A DNA stretch of 47,510 nt from Geobacteraceae bacterium (GTDB taxonomy: Bacteria > Desulfobacterota > Desulfuromonadia > Geobacterales > Pseudopelobacteraceae): contig JAJTBI010000015.1 in NCBI GenBank assembly GCA_021286935.1, forward strand, positions 1-47,510, written 5' to 3'. The notes below the pieces were generated by a model, which ran no database searches, was not told the DNA's origin, and worked only from the letters and a program-made list of their open reading frames with translations. The stretch's first letter is position 1, and the number at the start of each line of letters is the position of its first letter. Shown piece by piece: positions 33,152 to 41,185 of this stretch. Made by a program: the position numbers and the translations under genes.

Positions 33152-34215
33152 ATCCGGCTACCCTGATCCCGATTGCTGACACTTTGACCGCGCCCAACGG
33201 CTGGTTCCAGTTCTTTCTGATGCTGACCTTTCCCCTGCACCTGTTTGCCATGAATGCCATGCTGGGGGCCGGGCTGGTGGCGTTTATCGGCCATCTCTAT
33301 CCGGGGCGGGCATATCGTGAGCTTTCCCATGAATTGGCCAAGGCGTTGCCGTTTCTGGTGGCCTTTACCGTTAATCTGGGGGTGGCGCCACTTCTGTTCG
33401 TCAATGTGATCTACGGTCATCTGCTCTACTCAAGTACGGTATTGATGGGGTTGTACTGGCTGGCGGTGATTCCGCTGCTGATCATCGCTTATTATATGGC
33501 CTATATCTATGACTTCAGTTTTAAAAAGTTGGGTAACCTGGCCATGTTTGTACTGCTGGCAGTGCTGGTTCTGCTACTGACAGTCGGCTTTATGTTCTCA
33601 AACAATATGAGCATGATGATCGCCCCGGCAAGCTGGAGCCGCTGGTTTACCACCCCCGACGGCAGTCTGCTGAACCTGGCTGATTCGACGCTGTTACCCC
33701 GTTACCTGCATATCATTACCGGTTCACTTGCCGTAGGTGGACTGTTCAGTGCGCTGTATGCAACAACGATATTGAAATCTGACCCCGAAGTGGCTGAGGC
33801 CGGTCGGAAACTGGGGATGCAGCTTTTCTCATGGCTAACCCTGTTCCAGCTGGGTGTTGGTACCTGGTTTCTACTGTCTCTGCCGCAGCAGACTTTACAG
33901 CGCTTCATGGGTGGTGGAACTACGGCAACCGCTTTGCTGGCAGTCGGTATCCTGCTGGCAGTGGCAACGCTGGTAACCGGGTTCAAGCGGTTGGTGTTGC
34001 CCTCACTCTGGCTGACGTTACCGCTGGTCTATGTCATGTCGTTTATGCGGGATGTGGTGCGTGGCAACTTCCTCGCTCCCTATTTTAATCCAACCACGGT
34101 ACCGGTACAGGTTCAATGGTCACCGTTAGTCTTTTTTCTGGTCACCCTGGTGGTAGGGATTGGATTGGTGATCTGGATGCTTTCAAGATTAGTAAAAATT
34201 AAAAAAGCAGCTTAA
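33148..34215 (+). CDS. Polytopic membrane partner of the CydA-like cytochrome (CydA-prime-like)
   Basis: 355 residues with about nine membrane helices and no c-haem motif. Helix 1 (GWFQFFLMLTFPLHLFAMNA) places a His (31) like His24 of its neighbour, and YVMSFMRDVVRGNF near 295-308 looks like a decayed form of the neighbour's W-x-R-E-x-x-R-x-P motif, so both may descend from one CydA-type ancestor. It is translationally coupled to the upstream gene (ATGA overlap, GGAGG within the upstream end). I infer that it is the second subunit of one inner-membrane complex; the kinship is judged by eye. Confidence 0.65.
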   Translation: MNPATLIPIADTLTAPNGWFQFFLMLTFPLHLFAMNAMLGAGLVAFIGHLYPGRAYRELSHELAKALPFLVAFTVNLGVAPLLFVNVIYGHLLYSSTVLMGLYWLAVIPLLIIAYYMAYIYDFSFKKLGNLAMFVLLAVLVLLLTVGFMFSNNMSMMIAPASWSRWFTTPDGSLLNLADSTLLPRYLHIITGSLAVGGLFSALYATTILKSDPEVAEAGRKLGMQLFSWLTLFQLGVGTWFLLSLPQQTLQRFMGGGTTATALLAVGILLAVATLVTGFKRLVLPSLWLTLPLVYVMSFMRDVVRGNFLAPYFNPTTVPVQVQWSPLVFFLVTLVVGIGLVIWMLSRLVKIKKAA

Positions 34216-34253
34216 AACGGACTGTTATGGTCTCTTGTGTCGTATACAGGCTG

Positions 34254-34282
34254 TTGACATCAAGATATAGATATGTTCTTAT
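34254..34282 (+). promoter_or_regulatory. Candidate sigma-70 promoter for the octahaem cytochrome
   Basis: TTGACA (34254-34259), 17 bases, then TCTTAT (34277-34282), 77 bases before the ATG. The -35 is perfect and the -10 matches 4 of 6. It would give the octahaem gene its own transcript, apart from the membrane subunits. Confidence 0.5.
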
Positions 34283-34358
34283 GCAATGGTTTTATGTATG
34301 CCATGCTCGGCAACAGGTGCTGGGCTGATTATACGCAGGACAACGAAAGGGGAAGGGT

Positions 34359-35825
34359 ATGAAGGGTTTTAAAGGAATGGTGGCTCTGTTGACCGCCGCT
34401 CTGGTTCTGGTTTCTTTCCAGGCCTTTGCCGGTCCAGATCACACCGAGTTTGTCAAAGGGCCATTTAAAAAAGGTCAGGACGTGACTAAGGTTTGTCTGG
34501 AGTGCCACGAGAAGCAGGCTGCCGACGTGATGAAGACTGCCCACTGGAAGTGGGAAGGCACACCAAACCATGTCAAAGGTATGGAGAAGAGTGGTAAAAC
34601 CTTTGGCAAAAAGAACATGATCAATAACTTCTGTACTACCGTATTCCCCGGTCCTGATGGTATTGCCCATGAGTCTTGCAGCAAGTGTCATGCCGGTTAC
34701 GGCTGGATTCGCAGCAAAGGTTTTGACTTTAATGACAAAACCCGGGTTGACTGTCTGGTCTGCCACGCCCAGAAGGGTAATTATGCCCGTGCCGGTGTTG
34801 GCGCTGATGTAGATACCAAGGCCATGGAAAAAGGTTCCATGAACCTTGAACTGGCAGCCCAAAGTGTTGCCAAGCCTAGCCTGAAAAACTGTGGTGTTTG
34901 CCACTTCTACGGTGGTGGCGGCGATGCTGTTAAGGTACCTGGTCTGGATTCAACCCTGGAAGCTGCTTCAAAGGAGCAGGATGTCCATATGGCAAGCAAG
35001 GCAAAAGGCGGCGCCGGCCTGATGTGCCAGGATTGCCACAAGACCAAGGATCACGCCATTGCCGGTCGTTCCAGCCAGATGGCTCATTATGAAGCCAAGG
35101 TTGAGTGTACTGATTGCCACAACGGTGCCAAGGCCCCTCACCAGAAGTCAAAGAATAAAGCTATCCTTGACAAGCATACCGCTTCTGTGGCTTGTCAGAC
35201 CTGCCATATTCCTACTATCTCCCGTGGTCAGGCTACCAAAGTAATGTGGAACTGGTCTGATACCGGTAAGAACATCAAGGCTGAAGAAGAGTTTGATAAA
35301 GAAACCTTCGCCAAGCATAAAGGTACCTTCAAGTGGAACATGAATTTCGTTCCAACCTACGCTTGGTATAATGGCCAGATCGAGCGTTACATGCTGGGTG
35401 ACAAGATCAAGGATCCGTCCAAGCCGGTCAATATGACCAAGCCAGCTGGCGATATCAAGGACAAGACCGCTAAGATCTATCCGTACAAGTTCTACACCGG
35501 TACTCAGCCGATGGATAGTAAGTTCAAGTATCTGAATACCTTCCAGCAGTACAAAGAGCTGTGGGTAAACTATGACTGGGAAAAAGCTCTGGTAAACGGT
35601 GCCAAGAGTCCTGAAGGTCTGCCCTACAGCGGCAAGTATCAGTTTGTTAAGACCCAGTCCTGGTTGGCCGCAGGCCACGAAGTTGCTCCGAAAGAGCAGG
35701 CACTGCAGTGTGGTGAATGCCACATGGGCGCCAAGCGGATGGATTGGGCTGCTTTGGGCTACAAAGGCGATCCGATGCAGGTTGGCGGTCGTTCTGCTGA
35801 AAAGGCCGGCAAAAAGAAGAAGTAA
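34359..35825 (+). CDS. Octahaem c-type cytochrome, tetrathionate-reductase (OTR) family
   Basis: A 488-residue periplasmic protein with a signal peptide (residues 1-24, ending FQAFAG) and exactly eight CxxCH sites: CLECH, CSKCH, CLVCH, CGVCH, CQDCH, CTDCH, CQTCH, CGECH. The segment INNFCTTVFPG followed by SCSKCHAGYGW matches the OTR pattern (NNFC...C-x-x-CHAGYGW) of Shewanella octahaem tetrathionate reductase, which also reduces nitrite and hydroxylamine. The mature chain is Lys-rich with a KKK tail. The physiological substrate is not known. It lies after the CydA-like pair, its likely electron donor, and ends at a strong terminator. Confidence 0.85.
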   Translation: MKGFKGMVALLTAALVLVSFQAFAGPDHTEFVKGPFKKGQDVTKVCLECHEKQAADVMKTAHWKWEGTPNHVKGMEKSGKTFGKKNMINNFCTTVFPGPDGIAHESCSKCHAGYGWIRSKGFDFNDKTRVDCLVCHAQKGNYARAGVGADVDTKAMEKGSMNLELAAQSVAKPSLKNCGVCHFYGGGGDAVKVPGLDSTLEAASKEQDVHMASKAKGGAGLMCQDCHKTKDHAIAGRSSQMAHYEAKVECTDCHNGAKAPHQKSKNKAILDKHTASVACQTCHIPTISRGQATKVMWNWSDTGKNIKAEEEFDKETFAKHKGTFKWNMNFVPTYAWYNGQIERYMLGDKIKDPSKPVNMTKPAGDIKDKTAKIYPYKFYTGTQPMDSKFKYLNTFQQYKELWVNYDWEKALVNGAKSPEGLPYSGKYQFVKTQSWLAAGHEVAPKEQALQCGECHMGAKRMDWAALGYKGDPMQVGGRSAEKAGKKKK

Positions 35826-35849
35826 CACATAGCCTGTCTGGTTTGCTTG

Positions 35850-35886
35850 AAAAGGCCGTCCGATATTGTCGGGCGGCCTTTTTTCG
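35850..35886 (+). terminator. Intrinsic terminator after the octahaem cytochrome
   Basis: A 10-bp stem (35854-35863 with 35869-35878, one G-T pair) and 5-base loop TATTG, followed by a run of six T. It is a classical rho-independent terminator 25 bases after the stop. Confidence 0.88.
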
Positions 35887-35929
35887 TGCTAAAGTCAAGT
35901 CATTAAGCGGAAACTATAGGGAGGGGATA

Positions 35930-36343
35930 ATGGGAATCAGACTAGTGGTCATTATGATTGTACTCTCCATAAGCGCCGGTTGTGCTGCAAAAAGGCCGGT
36001 ACTTTACCCGAATGAACTCTATCGCTCAACCGGCCCTGAAAGGGCGCAACAGGAGATTGATGATTGTTTAAAACGTGCTGAAGAGGCTAATGCTCAAGGT
36101 CGGCTTGCAGACGAGGTCGCACTCAAGACTGGAAAATCAGCTTTGGTTGGCGGTGCAACCGGGGCTGTTGTTGGTGCGATTAGTGGTTCTGCCCTGCGGG
36201 GCGGTCTGATCGGCGCAGCGGCTGGAGGAACGGTGGCTTTGGTGAGCAGTGCCATGAAAGGACCAGAGGATTCACCGGTGTATCGAAGATTTGTTGAACT
36301 ATGTCTGTCTGAAAAAGGGTATCAGGTGCTGGGCTGGCAGTGA
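35930..36343 (+). CDS. Glycine-zipper lipoprotein
   Basis: A 137-residue exported protein. The signal peptide ends in a lipobox-like ISAGC at residues 14-18, so the mature Cys would be lipidated. The body has a helical part rich in Glu/Ala, then a glycine zipper (VGGATGAVVGAISGSALRGGLIGAAAGGTV, in sections) that would insert in or span a membrane, and a C-terminal segment ending YRRFVELCLSEKGYQVLGW, typical of small outer-membrane lipoproteins. The start at 35930 has AGGGAGGGG upstream; a longer in-frame version would run back through the terminator and is rejected. Confidence 0.82.
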   Translation: MGIRLVVIMIVLSISAGCAAKRPVLYPNELYRSTGPERAQQEIDDCLKRAEEANAQGRLADEVALKTGKSALVGGATGAVVGAISGSALRGGLIGAAAGGTVALVSSAMKGPEDSPVYRRFVELCLSEKGYQVLGWQ

Positions 36344-36354
36344 TCTAAACAAGA

Positions 36355-37500
36355 CTATCGTCCTTGCGACGGGTCTCTGCCGATCTTTTTCAGGTAGTCA
36401 CTAAATCCCTTTTCAAACAGGATCTCGATTTCATTTTTTGGGCGGTTTTCGGTATAGCCTTTAAAGTAGATAATCAGGCCGATCAGGGCACTAACAACAA
36501 AGGTAATGGTCAGCACGGTTCTAATCACTAGTTTGATGCGTTGTTCGGGAGTCGTTTCTGTCTTCTCTGAATTTGGGCCGCTACGGAAGAGATACTGTTC
36601 GCGCATCAATCTGATTCGTTTGAGCTGGACATTTGAGATATAGCTGACAATGGCGTCACGGTCCCGTTCTTCAACAAACTTGAACTTAAGGCCGGTATTG
36701 TAGCTGGTACGGCTAAATTGTTTACTGGCAGCATAGTTTTCATTGGCGAAAGCTACCACACAAACGGCATCGATTACCTGTGGTTCCGGTTCGCAGGGAA
36801 GGTAAATTTCAATCGGCACCAGCGTGTCGTTTTCAAATTTATGGTGCAGTAACATCCGTATGCCGCCGCCACTAATGTTTGCCGCCAGTGGGATAACATC
36901 ATCCCAGGAATGGTCGCTGGTGTCTTTGATAGCCAGGTCTGGCTGATCCAGTCCCTCACCAGTATCATCCCATAATCCTTCTTCACTAAATTCTTCTGAG
37001 GGTAGTTCTTCTGTATCAGGGGCTTGGCGTAGACGCTCCCATGGTTTTTTATCCTGCTGTTTCCTTTCTTTTTCTGCTGTTATCCGTGCCTCACGTTTTT
37101 CTTTCCAGGCAACCTTGAGTCTAACTTCGCTCTGTTCAGTGCTGATAAAGTATTTGATGGGCAGAAAGGCATCGATACGGTAGAACTCGCGCAGTTCAGA
37201 AGAGACAATCTCACCGATCAGACGCAACAATACTTCTCGTTGATAGCCTTCGGCAACGATAATGGACCGGCATGAATAACCTTCAATTTCATTGCCGGCA
37301 CGGATATCAAGAATAGTTCCAACTTTAAGTTTAACACCTGCAGGGAGTGTGTCGCGGGAAAGTTGCAGGGAAACCAGGTCTTCATCGATGGTATGAATAA
37401 TTGCCCAGTCGTGAAATGTATCACCACCGGGTACCGGAATACCGACATTGACCTTCAACCCGACAGGGAAATGCTCAAGGTATTGATCAAAATCACTCAT
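36355..37500 (-). CDS. PilZ-domain cyclic di-GMP receptor with C-terminal membrane anchor
   Basis: 381 residues. An N-terminal YcgR-like beta domain (about 10-100) is followed by a PilZ domain whose binding signature is visible: RxxxR as REFYR near residue 105, and after a long charged insert (about 130-200, KEKREARITAEKERKQQDKK and acidic DTEELPSEEF) the NxSxxG motif as NISGGG near 210. A single membrane helix lies near 325-347 (LVIRTVLTITFVVSALIGLIIYF, in part). It should bind cyclic di-GMP made by enzymes like the REC-GGDEF protein here. The long insert between the two motifs is unusual. It follows the DUF1858 gene by 16 bases. Confidence 0.85.
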   Translation of the reverse strand: MSDFDQYLEHFPVGLKVNVGIPVPGGDTFHDWAIIHTIDEDLVSLQLSRDTLPAGVKLKVGTILDIRAGNEIEGYSCRSIIVAEGYQREVLLRLIGEIVSSELREFYRIDAFLPIKYFISTEQSEVRLKVAWKEKREARITAEKERKQQDKKPWERLRQAPDTEELPSEEFSEEGLWDDTGEGLDQPDLAIKDTSDHSWDDVIPLAANISGGGIRMLLHHKFENDTLVPIEIYLPCEPEPQVIDAVCVVAFANENYAASKQFSRTSYNTGLKFKFVEERDRDAIVSYISNVQLKRIRLMREQYLFRSGPNSEKTETTPEQRIKLVIRTVLTITFVVSALIGLIIYFKGYTENRPKNEIEILFEKGFSDYLKKIGRDPSQGR

Positions 37501-37516
37501 GGATACTCCGGTGGTG

Positions 37517-37717
37517 TCAGGCAGGGGAGCTGAGGCTACAGTTCAGCTCATTCAGGAGCATCTCAATATCGAGTTTATGGTGTCCGGCCCCATGTTCGAG
37601 GGTTTCCAGATCTGCTATCTGGCATTCGTAACATTCAAGTCCATGACGGGCAAAGACTTGCACGGTTACGGGATGCTGTCTGATGATATCGCCGATAATC
37701 ATATCTTTGGTGATCAT
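37517..37717 (-). CDS. DUF1858-type small protein
   Basis: A 66-residue protein with the DUF1858 pattern: ITKDMIIGDIIRQHPVTVQVFARHGLECYECQIAD (read in parts), where a helix-turn and a C-x2-C pair (CYEC) near residue 30 are typical; the domain often accompanies hybrid-cluster or ScdA-like redox proteins. The start at 37717 has GAGG 6 bases upstream. It precedes the PilZ gene in a probable two-gene operon and follows the aminotransferase terminator. The function of DUF1858 is not established. Confidence 0.78.
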   Translation of the reverse strand: MITKDMIIGDIIRQHPVTVQVFARHGLECYECQIADLETLEHGAGHHKLDIEMLLNELNCSLSSPA

Positions 37718-37737
37718 AGCCGACCTCATGTCTTGGA

Positions 37738-37764
37738 TAACAAAGGGGACGCCGAAGCGTCCCC
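37738..37764 (-). terminator. Terminator after the aminotransferase gene, UUCG tetraloop
   Basis: On the minus strand GGGGACGC and its complement (37745-37752 / 37757-37764) close a C(TTCG)G tetraloop, followed by TTTGTT. The 8-bp GC-rich stem and very stable loop, 9 bases past the stop, mark a rho-independent terminator with a short T-tract. Confidence 0.7.
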
Positions 37765-37772
37765 GAGAAAGA

Positions 37773-38972
37773 CTATTTCAGATTTTTGATCGCTTCTTCG
37801 ATTCGATCCATGCCTTTTTTAATATTCTCCATGCTGATGGCATAGGAGAGGCGGGCATAACGGTCATCGCCAAAGGCAATACCGGGAACCAAAGCTACCT
37901 TTGCGTCTTCCAACAGGTAGGCGGCAAAGTCAGAAGAGGTTTCGATCTTTTTACCTGCCGGCGTTGTCTTGCCATATACCCCTGAGAAGTTAGGGAAGAC
38001 GTAGAAGGCACCGTTGGATTTAAAGCAGGTGACGCCGGGCATGGCATTCAGACGTTCAACAATGTAGGTACGACGCTTTTCAAACTCCACGCACATGGCG
38101 GCTACCGGCTCCTGAGGACCGTTCAGGGCTTCAACCGATGCCTTCTGGGCAACGGAGGTGGCGTTGCTGGTTGACTGGGACTGCATCTTGGTCATGGCCC
38201 CCATCAGCTCTTTGGGGCCGCAGGCGTAGCCGATCCGCCAGCCGGTCATGGCGTAGGTCTTGGAAACACCGTTAACGACGATGGTGCGGGATTTAAGTGC
38301 CGGTACCACCTGGGCAATATTGTAGAAGCTCAGGCCATCATAGATCAGACGCTCATAGATATCATCAGCGACAACCAGTACATGCTCATGCTTCAGCAGT
38401 ACTTCACCCAGAGCAGCCAGTTCTTCCTTGCTGTAGGTGGAACCGGTGGGGTTACAAGGTGAGTTCAGGATCAGATACCGGGTCTTGGGGGTGATTGTCT
38501 TGTCAAGTTGTTCCGGGGTAATCTTAAAGCCGGTGGACTCGTCGGTCATGATGAAAACCGGTATACCGCCAGCAAGAACGATCTGGTCAGGGTAGGATAC
38601 CCAGTAGGGGCCGGGGATGATGACTTCGTCGCCTTCCTGGATCAGGGCCTGGGAGATGTTGTAGAGGGTGTGCTTGGCACCGCAGGCTACGGAAATTTCG
38701 TCACGGGTGTATTCCAGGTTGTGGTCACGCTTCATCTTGGCAATAATGGCATCTTTCAGGTCATCAGCGCCGCCAACCGGCATGTAACGGGTAAAACCGG
38801 CATCAATAGCCTTTTTGCCTGCTTCACGGATGTTTGCGGGAGTGTCAAAGTCAGGCTCTCCAGCACCGAAACCGACTACATCAACACCTTGAGCTTTAAG
38901 GGCTTTTGCCTTGGCATCGATGGCAAGGGTTGGGGATGGTTGAATTTTGTTAACGCGATCTGCGAGTTTCAT
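37773..38972 (-). CDS. aspC: Aspartate aminotransferase, class I PLP enzyme
   Basis: A 399-residue aminotransferase of the bacterial AspAT Ib type. Signatures: FGAGEPDFDTP near the N-terminus, YMPVGGADDLKDAI, NSPCNPTGSTYSKEEL with the substrate-contacting Asn, DDIYERLIYDG with the PLP-binding Asp/Tyr, the Schiff-base Lys in GVSKTYAMTGWRIGYA, and RLSYAIS with the substrate Arg. It interconverts aspartate and oxaloacetate; some relatives also act on prephenate, which sequence alone cannot exclude. GGAGG precedes the ATG. It lies 39 bases downstream of coaD and is the last gene of rsmD-coaD-aspC. Confidence 0.93.
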   Translation of the reverse strand: MKLADRVNKIQPSPTLAIDAKAKALKAQGVDVVGFGAGEPDFDTPANIREAGKKAIDAGFTRYMPVGGADDLKDAIIAKMKRDHNLEYTRDEISVACGAKHTLYNISQALIQEGDEVIIPGPYWVSYPDQIVLAGGIPVFIMTDESTGFKITPEQLDKTITPKTRYLILNSPCNPTGSTYSKEELAALGEVLLKHEHVLVVADDIYERLIYDGLSFYNIAQVVPALKSRTIVVNGVSKTYAMTGWRIGYACGPKELMGAMTKMQSQSTSNATSVAQKASVEALNGPQEPVAAMCVEFEKRRTYIVERLNAMPGVTCFKSNGAFYVFPNFSGVYGKTTPAGKKIETSSDFAAYLLEDAKVALVPGIAFGDDRYARLSYAISMENIKKGMDRIEEAIKNLK

Positions 38973-39011
38973 GCTGCCTCCTTGGTTTGATTATATGATG
39001 TGTTGCAAGTC

Positions 39012-39506
39012 CTATCGGTTTAAACCGTATTTCTGCTGCATGGCGATTTTTACTTCAGGTGGGACAAAGCTGTCAACCGGTCCCCCCAGCGAACAGACCT
39101 CTCTGACAATTGAGGAGGATAGGTAGCCGTACTGAACTGAGGTCATCATAAACAGGGTTTCAACCTCGTGGCCGATAGTGCTGTTCATCTGGGCTATCTG
39201 GAATTCATACTCAAAGTCAGAAATAGCCCGCAACCCTCTGATAACTACATGTGCCTCTTTGGAAGCGACATAATCTATCAGAAGGCCGGTAAAGGTGTCA
39301 ACGGAGACCCGAGGTTCATCCTTCAAGACGGTCTTAATCAAGTCAACGCGCTCATCAATGTTGAACAGAGCATTTTTCTGGGAATTACGTGCGACAGCTA
39401 CGATTACATGTTTGAATATCTTGAGTCCACGTTGAATAATATCAAGATGGCCATAGGTAATCGGATCAAATGAACCGGGGTAGATGGCGATGCGGCTATG
39501 GGGCAT
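39012..39506 (-). CDS. coaD: Phosphopantetheine adenylyltransferase
   Basis: A 164-residue enzyme of coenzyme A synthesis (phosphopantetheine plus ATP to dephospho-CoA). The nucleotidyltransferase signature IAIYPGSFDPITYGHLDII includes the T/HxGH motif as TYGH, followed by VIRGLRAISDFEYEFQIA and YLSSSIVREV. The start at 39506 has GGAG 9 bases upstream and gives MPHSRIAIYPGSFDP; longer in-frame versions run deep into rsmD. It overlaps rsmD by 11 bases, the usual rsmD-coaD pairing. Confidence 0.97.
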   Translation of the reverse strand: MPHSRIAIYPGSFDPITYGHLDIIQRGLKIFKHVIVAVARNSQKNALFNIDERVDLIKTVLKDEPRVSVDTFTGLLIDYVASKEAHVVIRGLRAISDFEYEFQIAQMNSTIGHEVETLFMMTSVQYGYLSSSIVREVCSLGGPVDSFVPPEVKIAMQQKYGLNR

Positions 39507-40068
39507 GGCTTTGTTGCTCCAAGATGTAGAGTTCAAGGGCGGTGTCGCCGTAGATTCGTCGGTCAGTCTGGATACAGGAGCCGATACATGCTGGTAGCGG
39601 TGTGCGTGCCGCTGTTTCTGCGACCAGCAGGCCGTCTGCGGCAAGTAGTGTTGCCCCAGCCAGCTCAATTACCTTTTGATGCAGTCCCGCCTGGTAAGGA
39701 GGGTCAAGTAACACCAGGTCAAATTGTGCTTTGCGTCGAGCAAGGCGTTCAAGGGCCTGCAGACAGTCAAAGGGGTGTACTTCTGCGCGATCACTAAATC
39801 TTGTGTGCAGCAGATTCTGTTGCAATGACTCAAGTGCATGCCGGTTCTTTTCTATAAAAACAACATGCTCTGCACCCCTGGAAAGTGCTTCAATGCCGAG
39901 AGAACCGCTGCCGGCAAACAGGTCAAGTACCCGTGCTCCATCCAGTCGGTGGGCACTGCTCAACAGGCTGAAAAGAGCCTCTTTGACACGGTCAGTAGTG
40001 GGGCGTGTTGTTGTTCCGCGAGGCGCTGACAACCGCATCCCTCTGGCTTCTCCGGCAATGACCCGCAC
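39496..40068 (-). CDS. rsmD: 16S rRNA (guanine966-N2)-methyltransferase RsmD (GTG start)
   Basis: 190 residues starting at a GTG (40068) with AAGG upstream. MRVIAGEARGMRLSAPRGTTTRPTTDRVKEALFSLL (read in parts) is the RsmD N-terminus, RVLDLFAGSGSLGIEALSRGA is the SAM-binding site and LVLLDPPYQAG contains the catalytic DPPY of N2-guanine methyltransferases. It methylates G966 of 16S rRNA. First gene of the rsmD-coaD-aspC operon, with a TTGACA promoter in the upstream gap. Confidence 0.95.
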   Translation of the reverse strand: MRVIAGEARGMRLSAPRGTTTRPTTDRVKEALFSLLSSAHRLDGARVLDLFAGSGSLGIEALSRGAEHVVFIEKNRHALESLQQNLLHTRFSDRAEVHPFDCLQALERLARRKAQFDLVLLDPPYQAGLHQKVIELAGATLLAADGLLVAETAARTPLPACIGSCIQTDRRIYGDTALELYILEQQSHAP

Positions 40069-40107
40069 ATGTAGCCTTTCTTGAACACTAATGCTTATTT
40101 ATGCAGC

Positions 40108-40174
40108 AAAAGTGGCCTGGATTCCACTTTTTTAATCAAAGTGGTACCCTACGCGACGGAATAGTCACTGTCAA
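40108..40174. promoter_or_regulatory. rsmD promoter with overlapping triple AAAGTGG/CCACTTT arms
   Basis: On the minus strand TTGACA (40174-40169) and TAGGGT (40151-40146) are 17 bases apart. Next to it are three mutually complementary arms: AAAGTGG (40109-40115), CCACTTT (40124-40130) and AAAGTGG (40138-40144). The middle arm can pair with either outer one. The arrangement overlaps the expected transcription start, so it may be a repressor operator; on the plus strand the first hairpin with its T-run also looks like a terminator. Confidence 0.4.
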
Positions 40175-40210
40175 GGAGCGAAACTACTCTTTTCAATACC
40201 TGTATCCATC

Positions 40211-40219
40211 TGCTATAGT
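40211..40219 (+). promoter_or_regulatory. Extended -10 promoter for the HDOD gene
   Basis: TGC-TATAGT (40211-40219) fits the extended -10 form (TGn-TATAAT, one mismatch), 45 bases before the HDOD ATG. No good -35 is seen, which is typical of extended -10 promoters. Confidence 0.45.
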
Positions 40220-40263
40220 GCATAAAATTACATACTGATGTACTTGGTTTCAGGAGTTTAGCG

Positions 40264-41157
40264 ATGTCAACAGGTTTATCCCCATTAGCTACAGCACAAG
40301 CCATAATGAAGACCTTTAAAGTACTTCCTACCGTACCTGCAGCAGCTTCACGTGCCATACAGTTGTTGAATGAGTCTGAAGTTGATATGGGAGAGGTAGC
40401 AGACATCCTTTTGTCTGACCAGGTAATGGCAGCGCGTATTATCAGAATTGTTAATTCCCCGCTCTATAAACTATTACAGGAAATTGATTCAGTCCGTCAG
40501 GCCCTTATTTACCTTGGACCGCAACGGGTGTTTGAAATTATTCTAACCTCTTGTTTTCTGGAGCTGACTGATTCTCAGAGCCGTAGTCCACTCAACATGC
40601 AGCACTGCTGGGAACATGCCTTTGGCGTTGGATTGGTTGCTAAAAAACTGGCGTCTTTCAGTGATACTATTCCCCAGGATCAGGCCTACATTGCCGGTAT
40701 TCTACATGATATAGGTGAGGTAATCCTCAGTCAGCAGCGCAGGGATGAGTTTACCCGTGTGCTGGTGCTTGCCCGTGAGCGGGAGTTGGATCTATATCAT
40801 GCGGAAATGGAGGTGTTTGGCACCAGCCATGCCGAGGTAGGTGGGTTATTGGCAGAACAGTGGCGTTTTCCAGAGGTGTATGTCGATGTCATTCGGCACC
40901 ATCATGGGAATCAGGCAGAAACCATGTCTCCTTTGACCCAGCTGGTTCATATTTCTGACCAAATTTGCCTGAATGTTGGTTTTTGCTGTAAATATGAGAG
41001 TGCAGAACAACGTGAAGGTGAGGTGTATGGTGTCGATATGCTTGAACTTGAACGGCAGCTAACCAAGCTGGGGGTAAAGCGTCTGGCAGATTTCCGTTCT
41101 TCTTTGTCGGAACTGGTTCAGCAGGTCAAGCAGACGGTTGATTCAATTTATGGCTGA
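40264..41157 (+). CDS. HDOD-domain signalling protein
   Basis: A 297-residue cytoplasmic protein made of one HDOD domain, the catalytically degenerate relative of HD phosphohydrolases. Signs are LPTVPAAASRAIQLLN, DQVMAARIIRIVNSPLY, VRQALIYLGPQRVFEIILTS and the helix IAGILHDIGEVILSQQ with RHHHGNQ. The HD pair is partly kept (LHDIG), but HDOD proteins are usually considered non-enzymatic scaffolds in motility and cyclic di-GMP signalling. A GGAG site precedes the ATG. It converges on a second HDOD gene 28 bases away, with no terminator visible between them. Confidence 0.9.
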   Translation: MSTGLSPLATAQAIMKTFKVLPTVPAAASRAIQLLNESEVDMGEVADILLSDQVMAARIIRIVNSPLYKLLQEIDSVRQALIYLGPQRVFEIILTSCFLELTDSQSRSPLNMQHCWEHAFGVGLVAKKLASFSDTIPQDQAYIAGILHDIGEVILSQQRRDEFTRVLVLARERELDLYHAEMEVFGTSHAEVGGLLAEQWRFPEVYVDVIRHHHGNQAETMSPLTQLVHISDQICLNVGFCCKYESAEQREGEVYGVDMLELERQLTKLGVKRLADFRSSLSELVQQVKQTVDSIYG

Positions 41158-41185
41158 CTCTGATGTCATAGGTTAACGGGCTGCT

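Noticed and set aside
34216..34358. Cyclic di-GMP riboswitch in the leader of the octahaem gene
   Set aside because: Such elements are common before Geobacter cytochrome genes, but the conserved GEMM core was not found here.
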